Assembly: GCA_024138015.1 (NCBI GenBank)
Contig: JAMXBB010000001.1
Coordinates: 87,977,872 to 88,041,871, forward strand
DNA: 64,000 nt
Reading direction: 5' to 3'
From: Lumnitzera littorea
Lineage: Eukaryota > Streptophyta > Magnoliopsida > Myrtales > Combretaceae
This document shows, in pieces, positions 1 through 12,083 of the stretch. The notes below the pieces were generated by a model that saw only the letters and a list, made by a program, of their open reading frames with translations, searched no databases and was not told where the DNA came from. How positions within the stretch are numbered: the stretch's first letter is position 1; each line of letters starts with the position of its first letter. Made by a program: the position numbers and the translations under genes.

Positions 1-2044
1 ACCATCTTTTCAATTATTCTTTTGAGATTTTTATTGGCTGCTTCAACAGCTCCACTCATTTGGGGTCAATAAGGGGTAGACTTCCTGTAGATGATCTTGA
101 ATTATCGCCATAACTCTAACATAAGCTTGTTGTTGAGATTAGTGTTATTATCTGTGATGATCATTTTTGGAGCCCTATATCAAGCCAAGATATCTTTCTT
201 AATGAACTTGACTACTACCCTTTAGTAACACTTGAATAGGATGAGGCCTCAACTTACTTACTAAAGCAGTCAATGGCAACCAATATGAAGCGATGCCCAT
301 TGGATGCTTTTGGAGTGATTGAGCCGATGATGTCTATACCCTACCTTGAAAATGGACATGGTGTAGGGAGTGTGTATAATTCTTGAGGTAGGGCATTTAT
401 TTTGTTTGCATAAACCTAGCATAAGTGACAATGCCTGAGTTATTTGATGCAATCGCCTTCCATTGTTGATCGGTAATATCTTAGCCTTGTAATCTTCTTA
501 GAGAGCATGTATCCATTCATGTGGGGACCAAATACTCCTTCATGTACTTGTTTCATCAAAATCTCGGCCTCTTTGTCATCTACACATCTTAAAAGTATAT
601 CATCAAAAAATCACCAGTACAAGTTGAAGTCACTTACTAAGAATTGGGCAACCAATCTTCTAATCGTCTTTCTATCCTTTTTCTCAGCTTCTTTAGGGTA
701 TATGCCTTGTTGTAAGAACATTTTAATATCATGGTACCAAGGATTTTCGTCATTTGTATCTTCAATTGCTAGATAGAAGGTAGGCTTTTCTTTAATTTCA
801 ATGGTAAGGGGCTAAATTTTGACTCCACCAGATATTTAAACTGTAGATGCTAGAGTGGCTAATGCATCAGCAAATTGATTTTGTATCCTTAGAACAAAGT
901 GAAAGTAATTTCTTTGAATTTCTCCATTAATTCAATTAAGTGCCAATGATAAGGTACTAGTTCAGGATCATTTTTCTTATATTCTCCTCGAGCTTAGTTG
1001 ATAATGAGTGAAGAATCCCCATACACTTCTAATTCTTGAATGTCTTTATCTAAGGCCATTTTGAGTCCTATAATGAATGTCTCGTATTCAACACTATTAT
1101 TGGTGTAAGGGAAAATGAGCCTTATAGCTGTAGGGAACTGTATACCTTCAAGGGATATTAGTGCCCTAATTCCTTACCCGAACATAGCAGTAGCTCCGTC
1201 AAAGAACATCTTCCACTTCGAGGGTTCTTCATCTTTTCCTTCATTAGAACTTCCTTCAACTACTAAGATACCTTCATCGGGAATCTAACTTATACCTCTT
1301 AAGGGGTATCATCATAAGGATTTTTTATTAACTAATCTACTAGAGCTTGCCTCTTGACTGAATTTTGGTTCACGTATGTAATGTCGAACTCTAATAGTAA
1401 CATTTGCCACTTTGAGATTTTACCAATTAGGGCCAATTTATCAGCCAAGTACTTCAGGAAATCATGCTAAGTCAGCAATTCAATCCGGTAATAGAGCGTG
1501 TATTGCCTAAGCCCTGCATTACCCAGACCAAAGCACAACACATTCTTTCAATTTCTAAATACTTCTGTTCCCCTTTAGTAAACTTCATACTCAAGTAATA
1601 TATGGCCTGCTCTTTTCCTTCCTCATCCTTCTAACTGAACATATACCCAATGGATTCTAGTAATATTGTAAGGTATAGAAATAAAGGCTTCCTAGGTTTA
1701 TGAGTTATTAGAATTTGAGGGTTCATGAGGCACTCCTTGATTGTTGTGAAGGCTTGCTTACATTCTTCGTCCCAATTTATCTTGGCATTCTTTTTCAACA
1801 ACTTAAATAAGGGATTGCATTTATCTATAAGTTGAGATATGAACCGGCTATGAGTTTAAGTAGCCCAATAAACCTCTGATTTCTTTAAGTATGTGAGGAG
1901 AGGGTAAGTAAACTATTTCTTTGACTTTATCAGGGTTTACCTCAATGCCCTTTTGATTGATTATAAAACCCAATAATTTTCCTGAAGTTACTTCGAAGAC
2001 GCATTTCTTGAGGTTGAGCTTCAATTGGAATTTTCTCAATTTAT
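1..2044 (-). pseudogene. Ty3/gypsy pol remnant of element B (RT - RNase H - integrase)
   Basis: Read leftwards on the minus strand this is the C-terminal half of a Tat-like gypsy polyprotein. RT palm/thumb sequence lies at 2,044-1,848, with motifs KKCVFEVTSGKLLGF and KEIRGLLGYLN. RNase H follows at about 1,110-880, with an NNSVEYETFIIGLKMAL-like stretch and YGDSSLIIN. The integrase core is at about 460-1, with GIDIIGSITPKASNGHRF and, at 60-1, SGAVEAANKNLKRIIEK. In-frame stops and frame changes break it throughout, so it is inactive. RT is cut cleanly at 2,044 by the LTR of element A. I assign it to element B because strand and gene order fit B's LTR, extra ORF and gag at 7,883-14,657; this is inference. 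The 3' LTR would lie left of the window. Confidence 0.85.
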
Positions 2045-4479
2045 TATAGACACCTCATTTTTGCCATTTTTCATTTTCATTTTATTTTAGTTGAGCCAGG
2101 TTAAAAAATAATAAATAAAAAAAAAACAAGAAAATAATAAAAAATTAAAATTAAAAAAAATAAAAAAGAAAAAAAGAGAGTATTACATCGAATCAAGTCG
2201 AGCCGTACCGTATCAGCCGAATTGAGTCGAATTGGGCCGAGTCGTGTCGGATCGTTTAATATTAAATTAGATGACAATGTGTAATTAATTCAATAAATTC
2301 TTAAGTTATTGGAAAATTGGGCATTATTAAAATAGTTTTGGCCCAATCCAATTTAAAGAAGATTTTTATCTAATTTATATTGGACTAAAATAAACTTACG
2401 ATTTATTAGATGAGTTGTTGGGCTAAATCAAATTGGATTAGATCGGGTCAAGCCTAGTGAATAGAAAACCCAAATAGGGTTTCTAGAAGTTAGGTCAAAT
2501 CTTTAGTGAATCATAATCATATATTAGTTTGTTGGAATCGAATTTATATTTAAGACGATACGAAAGATTTAATTTTAGGGTTTATAAATTAACAAGTGAC
2601 ATTAAGGACAGTTTTTTTTATTATTACACACATTCACTATTTTTAAAAAAATAGCTTCCCTTCCACATCCATTTTTTTTTCTTTTAATCACTCGGAAATT
2701 CGTGTCCAACCACGAAGCCCCCCCGATGACCAAAATTTCGGAACTCCAATTTCCAAAGTCCACTCTCCATCGATCCAAAGCCGGACACCATTGTTGAAGT
2801 CAAATCCCCTTCAACAATTCACATCCTCAATCCTCCACGCCTGATCCAATCCCCAGCGTCTACAGAAATCGAAGTCCACAACGAGCCACGCAATCCATCC
2901 TTTGCCTAACAACCAATTGTAAAGCTCACCTGACTGACCAAAAAAAAAAAAAAGAAAGAACACAACACAGTGTCATGTTAACTATGTCTCGATCACCAAG
3001 ACCAATCACGTCCCATACTCGTGCGCTAAGTCTACAATTCATTCATTAACTAATCCACGAATTCCACAAATGCCGACAACTTCAATTCTCCCCCTGACGC
3101 CACAATCCAATTCCGACGACTTCACGTTTACACCTGACTGAAGATCAATATATTAACTCCACGCCGAAGTCTACAGCCGCGCAAATATCTCTCGCCTAAC
3201 ACGTTGGCCGAAGACTACGCAACTGTTGCACATTGAAGTCCACACATACACATTCACTTGAGCACGAAACACGCTCCAACTCACACAACCTATATACACA
3301 AACACACAACCACAGCATTAACGCACCAACCATCCCGCCCATGATCAATGGAGATAACAATTGATACGCCTTTGATCATGCCCATGATTAGTGGAGAAAG
3401 CAACCAACACACCCTCAATCACGCCCTCAATCAGTGTAAACAGCAACCAATACACCCCCAATCACGCCTGTAACAATCTGAAAACGGCCTCCAATCACGT
3501 GCGACTCGACTTTTAGATAAAAATTTTGTTATTTTATTTTATTAGTTAATTTAATTATTTATACTAACTTATTATTTTTTTTAGTGCAAGTTTTTATTAT
3601 TTTCATATTGCGTGTTTTTAGATAATCTCAATTTTTATATCATGTTTTTTTTTTTTTGGAAAATAAGTATATCTAGATAGTATCTTTAACATATTTTACA
3701 GTTGAGATTCAAAAAAGATATATATAAAGATATGTATCTAAATCGTATCTTCAATGTGTCTTGCAATTGAGATTTAGAAAAGATATTTATCTTGATAAAT
3801 CTTGTATGTAAGATCTAAAAAAAATATCTTTTGACACATAGTGGTTTTAAAAAAAAATCTTAATCGAGTTTTTTTAAAAATGATTTAGTTTAGTTAGGGT
3901 TTCTCTTTAAATTCAGAAAATTAGATTCCTTAGTTTTTTTAAAAAAAAAAATAAATGGTTATGTTAACGTAAACTTGGCTCGGCTTTTAAAATAAAAAAA
4001 ATTCACTTACTAAATATTTTATAAAAGAGAACTATGACCAATAGTGGGTACATAGGCACATTTGAGGAAACTGTATAAAAAATAAAAAAAATTTCCTTTT
4101 TCTTAGAAATTCATAATAAAAAAATTACTTTAGTTATCTTTTGTTTACTTAGGTATATTTTTAACATTTTTGAAAAATTATAAAAATAAAAACCCATCAA
4201 TTTTTTTTTTAGTTTTTATATGGTGATTTAGTTTTAATAAGTTATCCCCTAAACTTGATTTTCTCTAATTTAATTTTCTAAAAATCAATTTTTTAGAATA
4301 TCCACATACTAGTAGCCAAACCCTAATTTTATTTTTTATCAACTGAACTGATTGGCGACTCCATTTTTATAAAATTTTTTGGAAAAATATTTCCTTAATT
4401 TAATATCGAGTAATTTATATTAAGCGGGTTGAGTTTAATATAGATTAAGTTAAGAAAAATCAAAATAAGGCTCAATAGA
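2045..4479 (+). mobile_element. LTR of Tat-like element A (5' LTR)
   Basis: It starts TATAGACACC, a mutated form of the TGTAGACACC start shared with LTRs B and S, and ends near AATAGA. Its last 150 bp (ATTGGCGACTCCA, then TTAATATCGAG) match the ends of LTRs B and D. Two bases later comes the putative primer-binding site. Length is about 2.4 kb. It holds a 43-bp minisatellite at 3,338-3,499 and long AT-rich tracts, and no gene. It abuts an interrupted RT frame on the left. The right copy of this LTR is missing. Confidence 0.8.
3338..3499 (+). repeat. 43-bp minisatellite inside LTR A
   Basis: Three full 43-bp units (3,338-3,380; 3,381-3,423; 3,424-3,466) and a shorter fourth (3,467-3,499). Units start CCCATGATTAGTGGAGAAAG or a variant and end CAATCACG or ATCATG. 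The second and third are the most alike. Confidence 0.85.
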
Positions 4480-4481
4480 AT

Positions 4482-4500
4482 TGACGACTCCATTAGGGAA
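4482..4500 (+). other. Putative primer-binding site of element A
   Basis: TGACGACTCCATTAGGGAA lies two bases after the end of LTR A. The matching place after LTR B reads TTGACAACTCCATTGGGGAA. Conservation just inside the LTR in two family members fits a tRNA primer site. The tRNA was not identified. Confidence 0.55.
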
Positions 4501-6411
4501 GCTTAGTGGGCTAGCCATGTAAAAATTAAAAATTAATTGATGAGCTTTTGTATTTTTTTTTTATTGTATTATAGTTTTACTAACTATTTTTCAATAATGC
4601 AGGCCCTAAAAAAGGCTTACCCTAATAGGGGCTTCATTGAGAATTAAGGTTTTTTTTTTTTTATTTTCAGTAATCATTTGTATGTTTAGATGTGATCGAA
4701 CTTGAGCCATCTTAAGAACTTAGGATAAGCCACTATTATGTAACCCTCAAGTCGTTGGGGTATTTACCCCCGTCTGGCGGTAATAGGCAAGCCCACTCAG
4801 GCTTCAATTTAACCCATTAGGTTTTTTTTCTAAAAAGCCTTGGAACTATAGAGCTTGAGACTTGTAAGCCCCACCCTCTTGTATCATCCTTTACGAGAAA
4901 GGGCTAGTTACTCTTAAATTATAGAAAAAACCTAATCAATCCATGGTTGACTCGATCTTATTCTTTGAAAAAAAAAAGGGAAAATTAGAAAACCCAATAA
5001 CCCTTATATATAAGTATTCATGAGCTTCGTTTTTTTAAATCCTATTTTAGACCTACTTATATATGAGGTTATTTCTCGACTGCAGATTCATCATACTCCC
5101 TATAGTTTATTAATTACCAACCCCATTACATTGATGCGTACGTAACATATTGCATTTTTATATATTTGATTATGCTTGTTTTTCTGTGAATATTTTATTT
5201 CCTTATATTATATGTGTTTTATTTTTATCATTCCTTAATGAGTGAAAGTCTGCGTAATTTCTAAATCTTTTTTTTTGAAAAAGCTGTAAAATTATTAATA
5301 TTATGTCCAACTTTATTCTAAATTTAGTGGTCTCGTTGTAAATAATTGCATTGTTTGATATTTTATGTAATGTAGATATAGAAAGTCAGATTAGTATCAA
5401 CCCAGTGAATTCCGTCCTAGCTAGATTTATTAGCTCTTATAGATATAGGATTGAATTTTTAGGAAGATTAGTTAGGATGTTTTTTTTTTTATTTATTTTA
5501 GTGCGTTGTATAGGTTGAATTTTATGATTGTTAATAAATTTTTAGCTTTATTAAACAATAACCTTTATTGATTGCGCATTTTTTTTTACTCATTTTTTTT
5601 ATTTCTTGATAGTTTCCTTAAAAAAAAACAAAAAATAAATAAACATAAAGGAAAACAACAAGAATAAACAAGTAATAAAAAAACTTTTGTATTAACTTAT
5701 AAATTTTTTAGGGCATGTAATTACGGAAATTAACTATAATAAAGAATATTATGGAACTGTCAATTTTTTTAAAAAAAGTTTCCAACATTTTTTTAAAAAG
5801 AGGTGGAAATTTCAAAAGATATTTTATGATAAAAAACTAGTTTCATGATAATTTTTTACTTAATAAATTCCTATTGCAATGCCCCACATGTACCATACTG
5901 TTAGGAATTAACAAAATAAAAAAATAAAAAAGATAAAAAAGATTTAACTATCAAATTCCTATTGTAAATTATTTCCCATCTTAAAGTCATCAATTTTGTA
6001 AACGTCTAAGTTCTCGTTTTCATATTTAGCCTTTAAGTTGTCATGGTCCTGATAGAGTTTTCTCCATAAGTCATCGCCCTTGTGTCATTTATTCAATAAG
6101 TTTCTTATTGTAAAATAATGTCCGCTTCTCCATATCATCCTCATAATATTATTGTCATCCTATGTCTTTGGTTGTCAATCTCAATGTTTTCTTTGTTTAG
6201 ATTCATTGATGTCAATATTAAGCTTCTGTGACATAAAATAAGCATTGATTTTCTAATAAAAGTTTTCAAAAAACAAAAAAGAAAGATTTCAAAAATTGAA
6301 AACTCGATGCAATGTTATTAACAAGAAGGGATTTTTGTAGGCTTTGAAAGATTGTTTTTTAAGTGATCTATCCTAACTTGAAGCCCATAATCACTTATTT
6401 TCAAAAACAAG
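4501..6411 (+). other. Untranslated leader of element A, no gene seen
   Basis: AT-rich, stop-filled DNA between the primer site and gag of element A. Element B has an extra ORF in the corresponding place. I could not find a readable counterpart here, so it is decayed beyond recognition or deleted. Confidence 0.5.
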
Positions 6412-7880
6412 ATGTCTGAAGCTCTTGAATATAGAATAACCACAGCTAAAGAGGTTTTGGGAAAGCATGCAAAGCAAGTCAAGACCATGGCCCATACCTA
6501 AGCCTATGGGCCTATTGACATACCATTTGAGACAAACAAGTCTAAAGAGTTGCTAGTTCATAAGTTCAACAATAGCAGCAAAGGCCTAGGGAAAGAATTG
6601 GTGCAAAAATTGATGAAGATAGAAGAAGAAATCTTCCAGAAAATTGAAGAGAAAATGAGAGTTCTCAAGGATCATGATGTGCAGAGTGATTTGAGCTTGA
6701 GCAGTGTTTGTGCTTTTGAAGACGATGAGTTACCCAAGAAGTTTAAGGTACCGAATTTCAAAAAGTATGATGGAACAGGTTGTCCTAAATTTCACCTTAG
6801 GCTTTATGTTTGCAAGGTGGCCCAATTCTCTAAACATGAGTAGTTAATGATTCAAACTTTCCAAGATAGCTTAACTGGGTCGGTGTTGATTTGGTATGCC
6901 CAACAAGAATTAGTTAAGCTTGATACTTGGGATAAGCTAGCTCGAGCCTTTTATCAATAGTACAAGTTCAATGAAGAAATGACTCCATCCTAGATGGATT
7001 TGAATAACATGAAAATGAAGCTAACCGAGTCCTTTAAGGAGTATGCCTAGAGATGGGGATCTACAGCCGCTCAAGTTACAGTACAATTGCCAGAAAATAA
7101 ATTGATCAACATATTCATCTGAACATTAGGTGAACCTAATTATATTCACCTCTTAGGCCATACTGCTTCTACGTTCGTAGATGTAGTTGCACTGGTAGTC
7201 GCATTGAAGATGCTATTAGAGTGGGGAGATTGATAAGGAAGGGATTAGCCCAATTGGATTCAGAGGCTACTATGAACAATACAATGTCCTATCTAATGAT
7301 ACGCGAGCCCTAAGCATTGGTCCAAGGCTCAAGGAGAATAAGTTAAGCTAGAAATCAACTAGAAGGAGGTTCACTCATATCCTGATTCCTATATCTCGGG
7401 TCTATTGCCGCCTAAAAGAAGAGGGTTTACTACATCTTAAGACTCCAACACTAAGGTGTAGACCTCAGAAATACAATCTTAATGCGCAATGTAAGTAGCA
7501 CATAGGTCAACAGGGGCATGCTACTAACCATTGCTAAGAATTGAAGAATAAAGTCCAAGATTTGATTGGTGAAAAATTGGTCTAGTTGGACTTTATTAGG
7601 GATCTAAAGCCCAAATTCTACATAGAGCCTACTATTAACATGATACAAGGATTAGAAAAGTTACCAAAAACATATTTCAATGGTCAAGCCCAACGGGCAT
7701 GTTACTACCAGGGTCTAGAAGAAAGGGTTGCAACCTTAGAAGAAAAGTTAGCGAAATTAAAAGAAAGGCTCACTAGCATAGAAATGATGATGGGTTATGT
7801 GCTCAAGCAACTTGGAAACCTACATCCTAATACAAATAGGAAGTTATAGTCTAAGCATGAAGATGATTCAATGAAAGAGA
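6412..7880 (+). pseudogene. gag pseudogene of Tat-like element A
   Basis: It starts at ATG 6,412 (MSEALEYRITTAKEVLG). It contains the gag core motif KKFKVPNFKKYDGTGCPK at about 6,735-6,785, then DSLTGSVLIWYAQQEL and LDTWDKLARAFY, which match gag of element B nearly word for word. A decayed zinc-knuckle-like segment (GHATNHC) lies at about 7,515-7,535. A Glu/Lys-rich, probably coiled-coil segment is at 7,715-7,800. Several in-frame stops, mostly TAG where B or the family has Gln, make it nonfunctional. No protease or RT follows. The sequence passes directly into the oppositely oriented gag of B. Confidence 0.8.
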
Positions 7881-7882
7881 AA

Positions 7883-9656
7883 TTAGGAGCGAACATACTG
7901 ATTGGGAAAGCCTAGAATCAAAACAAGCTCGTCCACAACAAGAGGAGGTAATATGGAAAGAATGCTGAAGCAGGTAATCCCTCTTACGAGTGAACTCAAT
8001 TGCCCCTGGTTAACTACCTGGTAATTAAAAGGAGCAGTTTTGTAACTTTCGAAGGCTAAGAGCACATGTAAGGTGTACTTTTTGGTCTTTGAAGCTTGTT
8101 TCCCTTCCTGTTTATAAAATTTGTAGACCTTGGGCTCCCAATTAGAACCAATCATGTTGATGGTAGGATCTAAGTTGTCAAATATCATGTTGACGATGGG
8201 GCCATGGTTAGGTAGGGGCTTGTTGTTGACATTTGGAACTGGAGACTCACAAAGTCGAGCTAAACTGTACCTTCGTCGATTAAATCCTAAATCTTGTATT
8301 TTAATCTCTAGTACGAATCAATTGAATGACCCACCTACCCAAAATGGTATCGACACTTTACATTAAGATCAAAAACCCTTACCCTATACCTTTCATTGGG
8401 AAGCTTGAAATGGATTAGATTATCCTTCCTAAACTTTTCAATGACCTAGCTGAGAGGAACCCGTATCCTGGTGAATTGTCTGGAGGCCTTATTGACTTAT
8501 AGTTAGCTTTGAATTGTTATTGAACTGGTGGAGGATTTATTCTGAAAGAGACCCGAGCATTGGGCCTAGTGTTTGAATTGACCATGTCAACAATAGCTTC
8601 TCTAGGCTTGTTGATGGTAGGCTTTACAACAGACGGTCTTATTTCTAATGGCTCTTGTAACTTGCTAGAGGAGACAACACTCTCAATCTGATATCCTACA
8701 ACTACTACCTCTGCGAAGATAGAGGAAGCTTGCACTATCAAGTGGAAGAAGTATGGCTTCTCCAGGGTATTGATGAAAGCAGAAGTTAGCTCTTTCTCGA
8801 TTATGGGGGTAGATACCCTTGTAGCTGGAGATCTCCGCTTTTGGGCATATTCCTTAAACAATTCATTGTGCCTCTTTCTCAAGGCAACTAAGTCCATCAT
8901 GGTTGGTGCCACCTCAACAATGAATTTATATGGTTTGTAGAATGCCCTAGCCAACTTTTCCAATGTGTTTACCTAGTTCAAGTCTAATTGGGCATACCAG
9001 ATTAAAGTAGAGCCCGTTAAGCTATCTTGAAAAATTTGCACAATGAGCTGGTCGTATTGCATGTACTTGCCCATCTTTCGTACGTATAATCTAGTATGTA
9101 GCTTAGGGCAACCAGTCCCATTGTACTTCTTAAAGTTAGGGACCTTGAATTTTTCAAGGAAGCTTTCGTAGTCATGAGTTGAAAAGTTTGTAATACCTGC
9201 CTACTCAAAACCATCATAACCTTTAAGCATCTTCATCTTTTCAGTAATCTATTAGGTCAACCTCTTTTCTAGTTCTTTCAATCAGTCTTGGTCAACTTTT
9301 GGCTTTGGGTTAACCCAAAATGAATAAGTGTTTGGCTCAAAAGTTCGGTTTACCTTTGGATAAAACCCTTTTGTCTCGAAAGATTTAAAGGTTGGGTTGA
9401 CTTTGGGATAGGCCTCTTTGGCTACAAAGGATAGGGCTTCAGTATTCTTTCCATATCGAGCCTTAGAGCTTTCCTCATTCAATGGTACTATAGATCTGAG
9501 TAAGGCAATGCTGTCAGCAAGGAAGCTTAACTGATCTGCAATTTTTCCTATTGTTTGTTCCAAGGAGTAGAACCTCAACTTGGTAGGATCAATAACTTTA
9601 GGGTTGATATTGTTGTTGTCGTTTTTGTTGATGTTGTCATTTCCTTAGCTAGCCAT
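7883..9656 (-). pseudogene. gag pseudogene of Tat-like element B
   Basis: ATG at 9,656 (MAS, then a stop). An N-terminal helical segment at 9,578-9,282 includes SLEQTIGKIADQLSFLADS. The core FEKFKVPNFKKYNGTGCPK is at about 9,155-9,095, then DSLTGSTLIWYAQLDL, and LEKLARAFYKPYKF followed by the retrotransposon-gag region at 8,963-8,517. A proline-rich tail with NKPLPNHGPIVNMI lies at about 8,220-8,180. Frameshifts and stops interrupt it. It is the virion-structural protein of element B. Protease and the first half of RT, expected next, are absent because element A's remains take their place. Confidence 0.82.
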
Positions 9657-10389
9657 CTTGGTTTGTGAACGGGTTCAGATAGGACTTCTTTGGAAAGTTT
9701 GACGTTTATGAGCTATCTTTATAACCTGGTTCAAGATTACTTCTCAACAAGTTAGTACACATATATTTTAAAGAAATGAGATGAATGTATAAGAATGCAA
9801 AAATGTATGGCATACAGATGTAGAGAAACATAACTAACAATTAGTTGACAAGATGGTAATTTCATTCATTATTTTACAGCTTTTGGAGTTCCCTTTTACA
9901 TTATTTGAAAAAGGAAAAAATACATTGTTTCAATAAGTACTCCTACTTCTAAATATTCTTCAAGCGCTTGATTGGTGTTCCCTTCTGTTGCTTGCTGAAT
10001 CTTGCTAGTACTTCTTTCCTCTTTCTTGGGCTAGGCTCATCTACTTCTTCAAGTTCTTTAAGCCTTCTCTAGGTCATCTTCAATTAATATTCTAAGGCTC
10101 GAGAACATTATTTGGATTCCCAAAAGAGGTCTTCCCACATGTTGCGCTCTTCATAAATAACTTCTATACGGGCTTGTATTTGGTCCATATAGGTCTTGAT
10201 TTCAAAGTTTGGTATAGTCAGCATGGGTTATATGACCTTTGGTGCTCGATACTGAATTTCTCTAGCCTTGTGAAGTTGACCGTATAGATTTTCTTTAGTG
10301 ACCCTATGTTTGTCCACTTCTTCTAACCATTCTCTCAAATCAATGTTAGGGCTAATAGTGTTTCTTAATCACTTGAAGTTTAGATATCT
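9657..10389 (-). other. Spacer between extra ORF and gag of element B
   Basis: It contains coding-looking stretches on the minus strand but no frame I can follow. It is probably the eroded C-terminal part of the extra ORF and the gag leader. Confidence 0.4.
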
Positions 10390-11478
10390 TTTGTAGCATT
10401 AGTACCTAAAGGTCCTTATAATCCAAGGTCATAATATCCAGTGGAGGCCTATAAACTATATCTTGAATTCGCCTGAACTGTTTGATCATATTGTTAAGGT
10501 AATAGCCTGTGCACCATTTCATCCCAATTAGGAGTATTGCTTGATAATTTTTACAAACCAAGATTACCCTTTTGAAGTTGCTCCATCTTACTGTCTATAA
10601 GATATCAACGACTTAAAAATTTTGCAACACTTCTACCCAGCAATAAGTAGACTTCCCTTTTGGGAGATGGACTTTATTGATGAAGGAGTCAATTAAATCA
10701 ATCCTGTAGGCAAATTCTCCTCGTATCAAATCAAGCCCAAAACACTTCATGTGGCTCACAAACCAAATTGTTAGTAGTGCTATGATGGTCTTTAGTGCAC
10801 CATTGTTTTTCTCTTTCAAAATATTGAGGCTTTTAATTTGTTTTGCGAATAGAGGCTAGACATATGACTTGCCTTCTAGAAATTGGCCCATTAATTCGGC
10901 CACCCTAAAATGGATGAGGAACTTTTTGTTAGGGAATAAGAGAGCCTCGAATGCAGCTAGGATAAAAGCCTTCATTTTGTTCTATCCCCAGTCTTTGGGA
11001 TTGCTACAGAAGATGCCCTATTTATTGGATTTGGGCTTAGTGGTGAACCAAGCTTTATGTTCTTCTAATTTGATGCAATTTACATTATAGCTTTTTAGGG
11101 CCTTATTTACTTCATCTTTTCTAACCCCAAGGAATCTTGAAAATGCATTTACTAGGTCAACTTCTTGATTTGGAGCGTATATATCTTCTAAGGAAAGGGC
11201 TTGAAGTACTTGGGTATACTCTTCAAGTGTTAGACTAATTAAGTGGGGCCCAACTCGAAATGCTACTTCTTTAGGTTCTCAAAAGTTGGTTAGAGCCCTA
11301 TTAGATTTATCTCAATTTTTACCCTGGGAAGTGATAGAATGGGTCTAATTTTGTTGGTGATGATCTCTTGTTCCCTTGGGTTGAAGTGTTAAAGCCACTG
11401 ATCCAAAGTGGGCTTAGGGTTGATGGGCTTGTCGACGAACCTTTCTCTAAGATGGATGGAGTTGGATGAGCAAGCCAT
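10390..11478 (-). pseudogene. Extra ORF upstream of gag in element B (Ogre/Tat-type)
   Basis: ATG at 11,478 (MACSSNSIHLRERFVDKP). The reading continues leftwards with shifts through TLEEYTQVLQALSLEDIYAP, SRFLGVRKDEVNKAL, LFPNKKFLIHFRVAELMGQF and, at 10,819-10,613, IIALLTIWFVSHMKCFG. Its place between LTR and gag, and its similarity in style to the plant retrotransposon ORF annotated as DUF7745-like, suggest the extra ORF known in Ogre and some Tat elements. Function is unknown in the family. Stops at several points make it a pseudogene. The DUF link is from memory and would need a profile search. Confidence 0.6.
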
Positions 11479-12063
11479 TTCTTTAGGCTAAACTACAAAG
11501 AAAATGTTCGTTACAAGATTGAAGAATATTTATTTACAATGAAGTATAAAACAAAGAGAAAAACCTATTTACATCAACTCTATATTTATAACATAGTGAA
11601 ATTACAAGGGAAATTAAAGAAACTCTAAGCTGTTACTTCTTTTCTTTTCTTTTCATCTTACTTGATTATTTGTCAGTACCAGATGTTGTGAATGCATAAA
11701 GAGTGGGTTTTAAAAGTCTCTAAGCTTATGTGACCTCACTTGTTAAAGAACACTTTTATTAATTACATTAAGCTTAAGTAGGGTGGCCTCATCAACCTCG
11801 AGTGGTAGTTATACCACAGCACCTGGAGCTTACATAATGGCCCTCCTGTCCTAGGGTTTTAATACGATCTAGGTTTGATCGTTTCTACTATGCAAATATG
11901 ATACAGAAAGTAAAAAAACCCCCATAATACAAACTTGAATAAATTTAATCCTACAAGAACGGTTAGTGCCACTATTAGAACAAATAAATAAATTACATTT
12001 AGTAAGGTGATTTCAAAAAATTAATTCTTAATTTGGAAAGTTAGATGGCTAACCCTCTTAACA

Positions 12064-12082
12064 TTCCCCAATGGAGTTGTCA
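12064..12082 (-). other. Putative primer-binding site of element B
   Basis: On the minus strand it reads TGACAACTCCATTGGGGAA. This is the counterpart of the site after LTR A, one or two bases inside the end of LTR B. Confidence 0.55.
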
Positions 12083-12083
12083 A

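Noticed and set aside
3338..3499. CRISPR array
   Set aside because: Units are head-to-tail with no spacers, and the DNA is plant nuclear.
8130..8366. 78-codon plus-strand frame
   Set aside because: Antisense shadow of gag B, which gives recognisable motifs on the minus strand.
10869..11090. 73-codon plus-strand frame
   Set aside because: Antisense to the extra ORF of element B.
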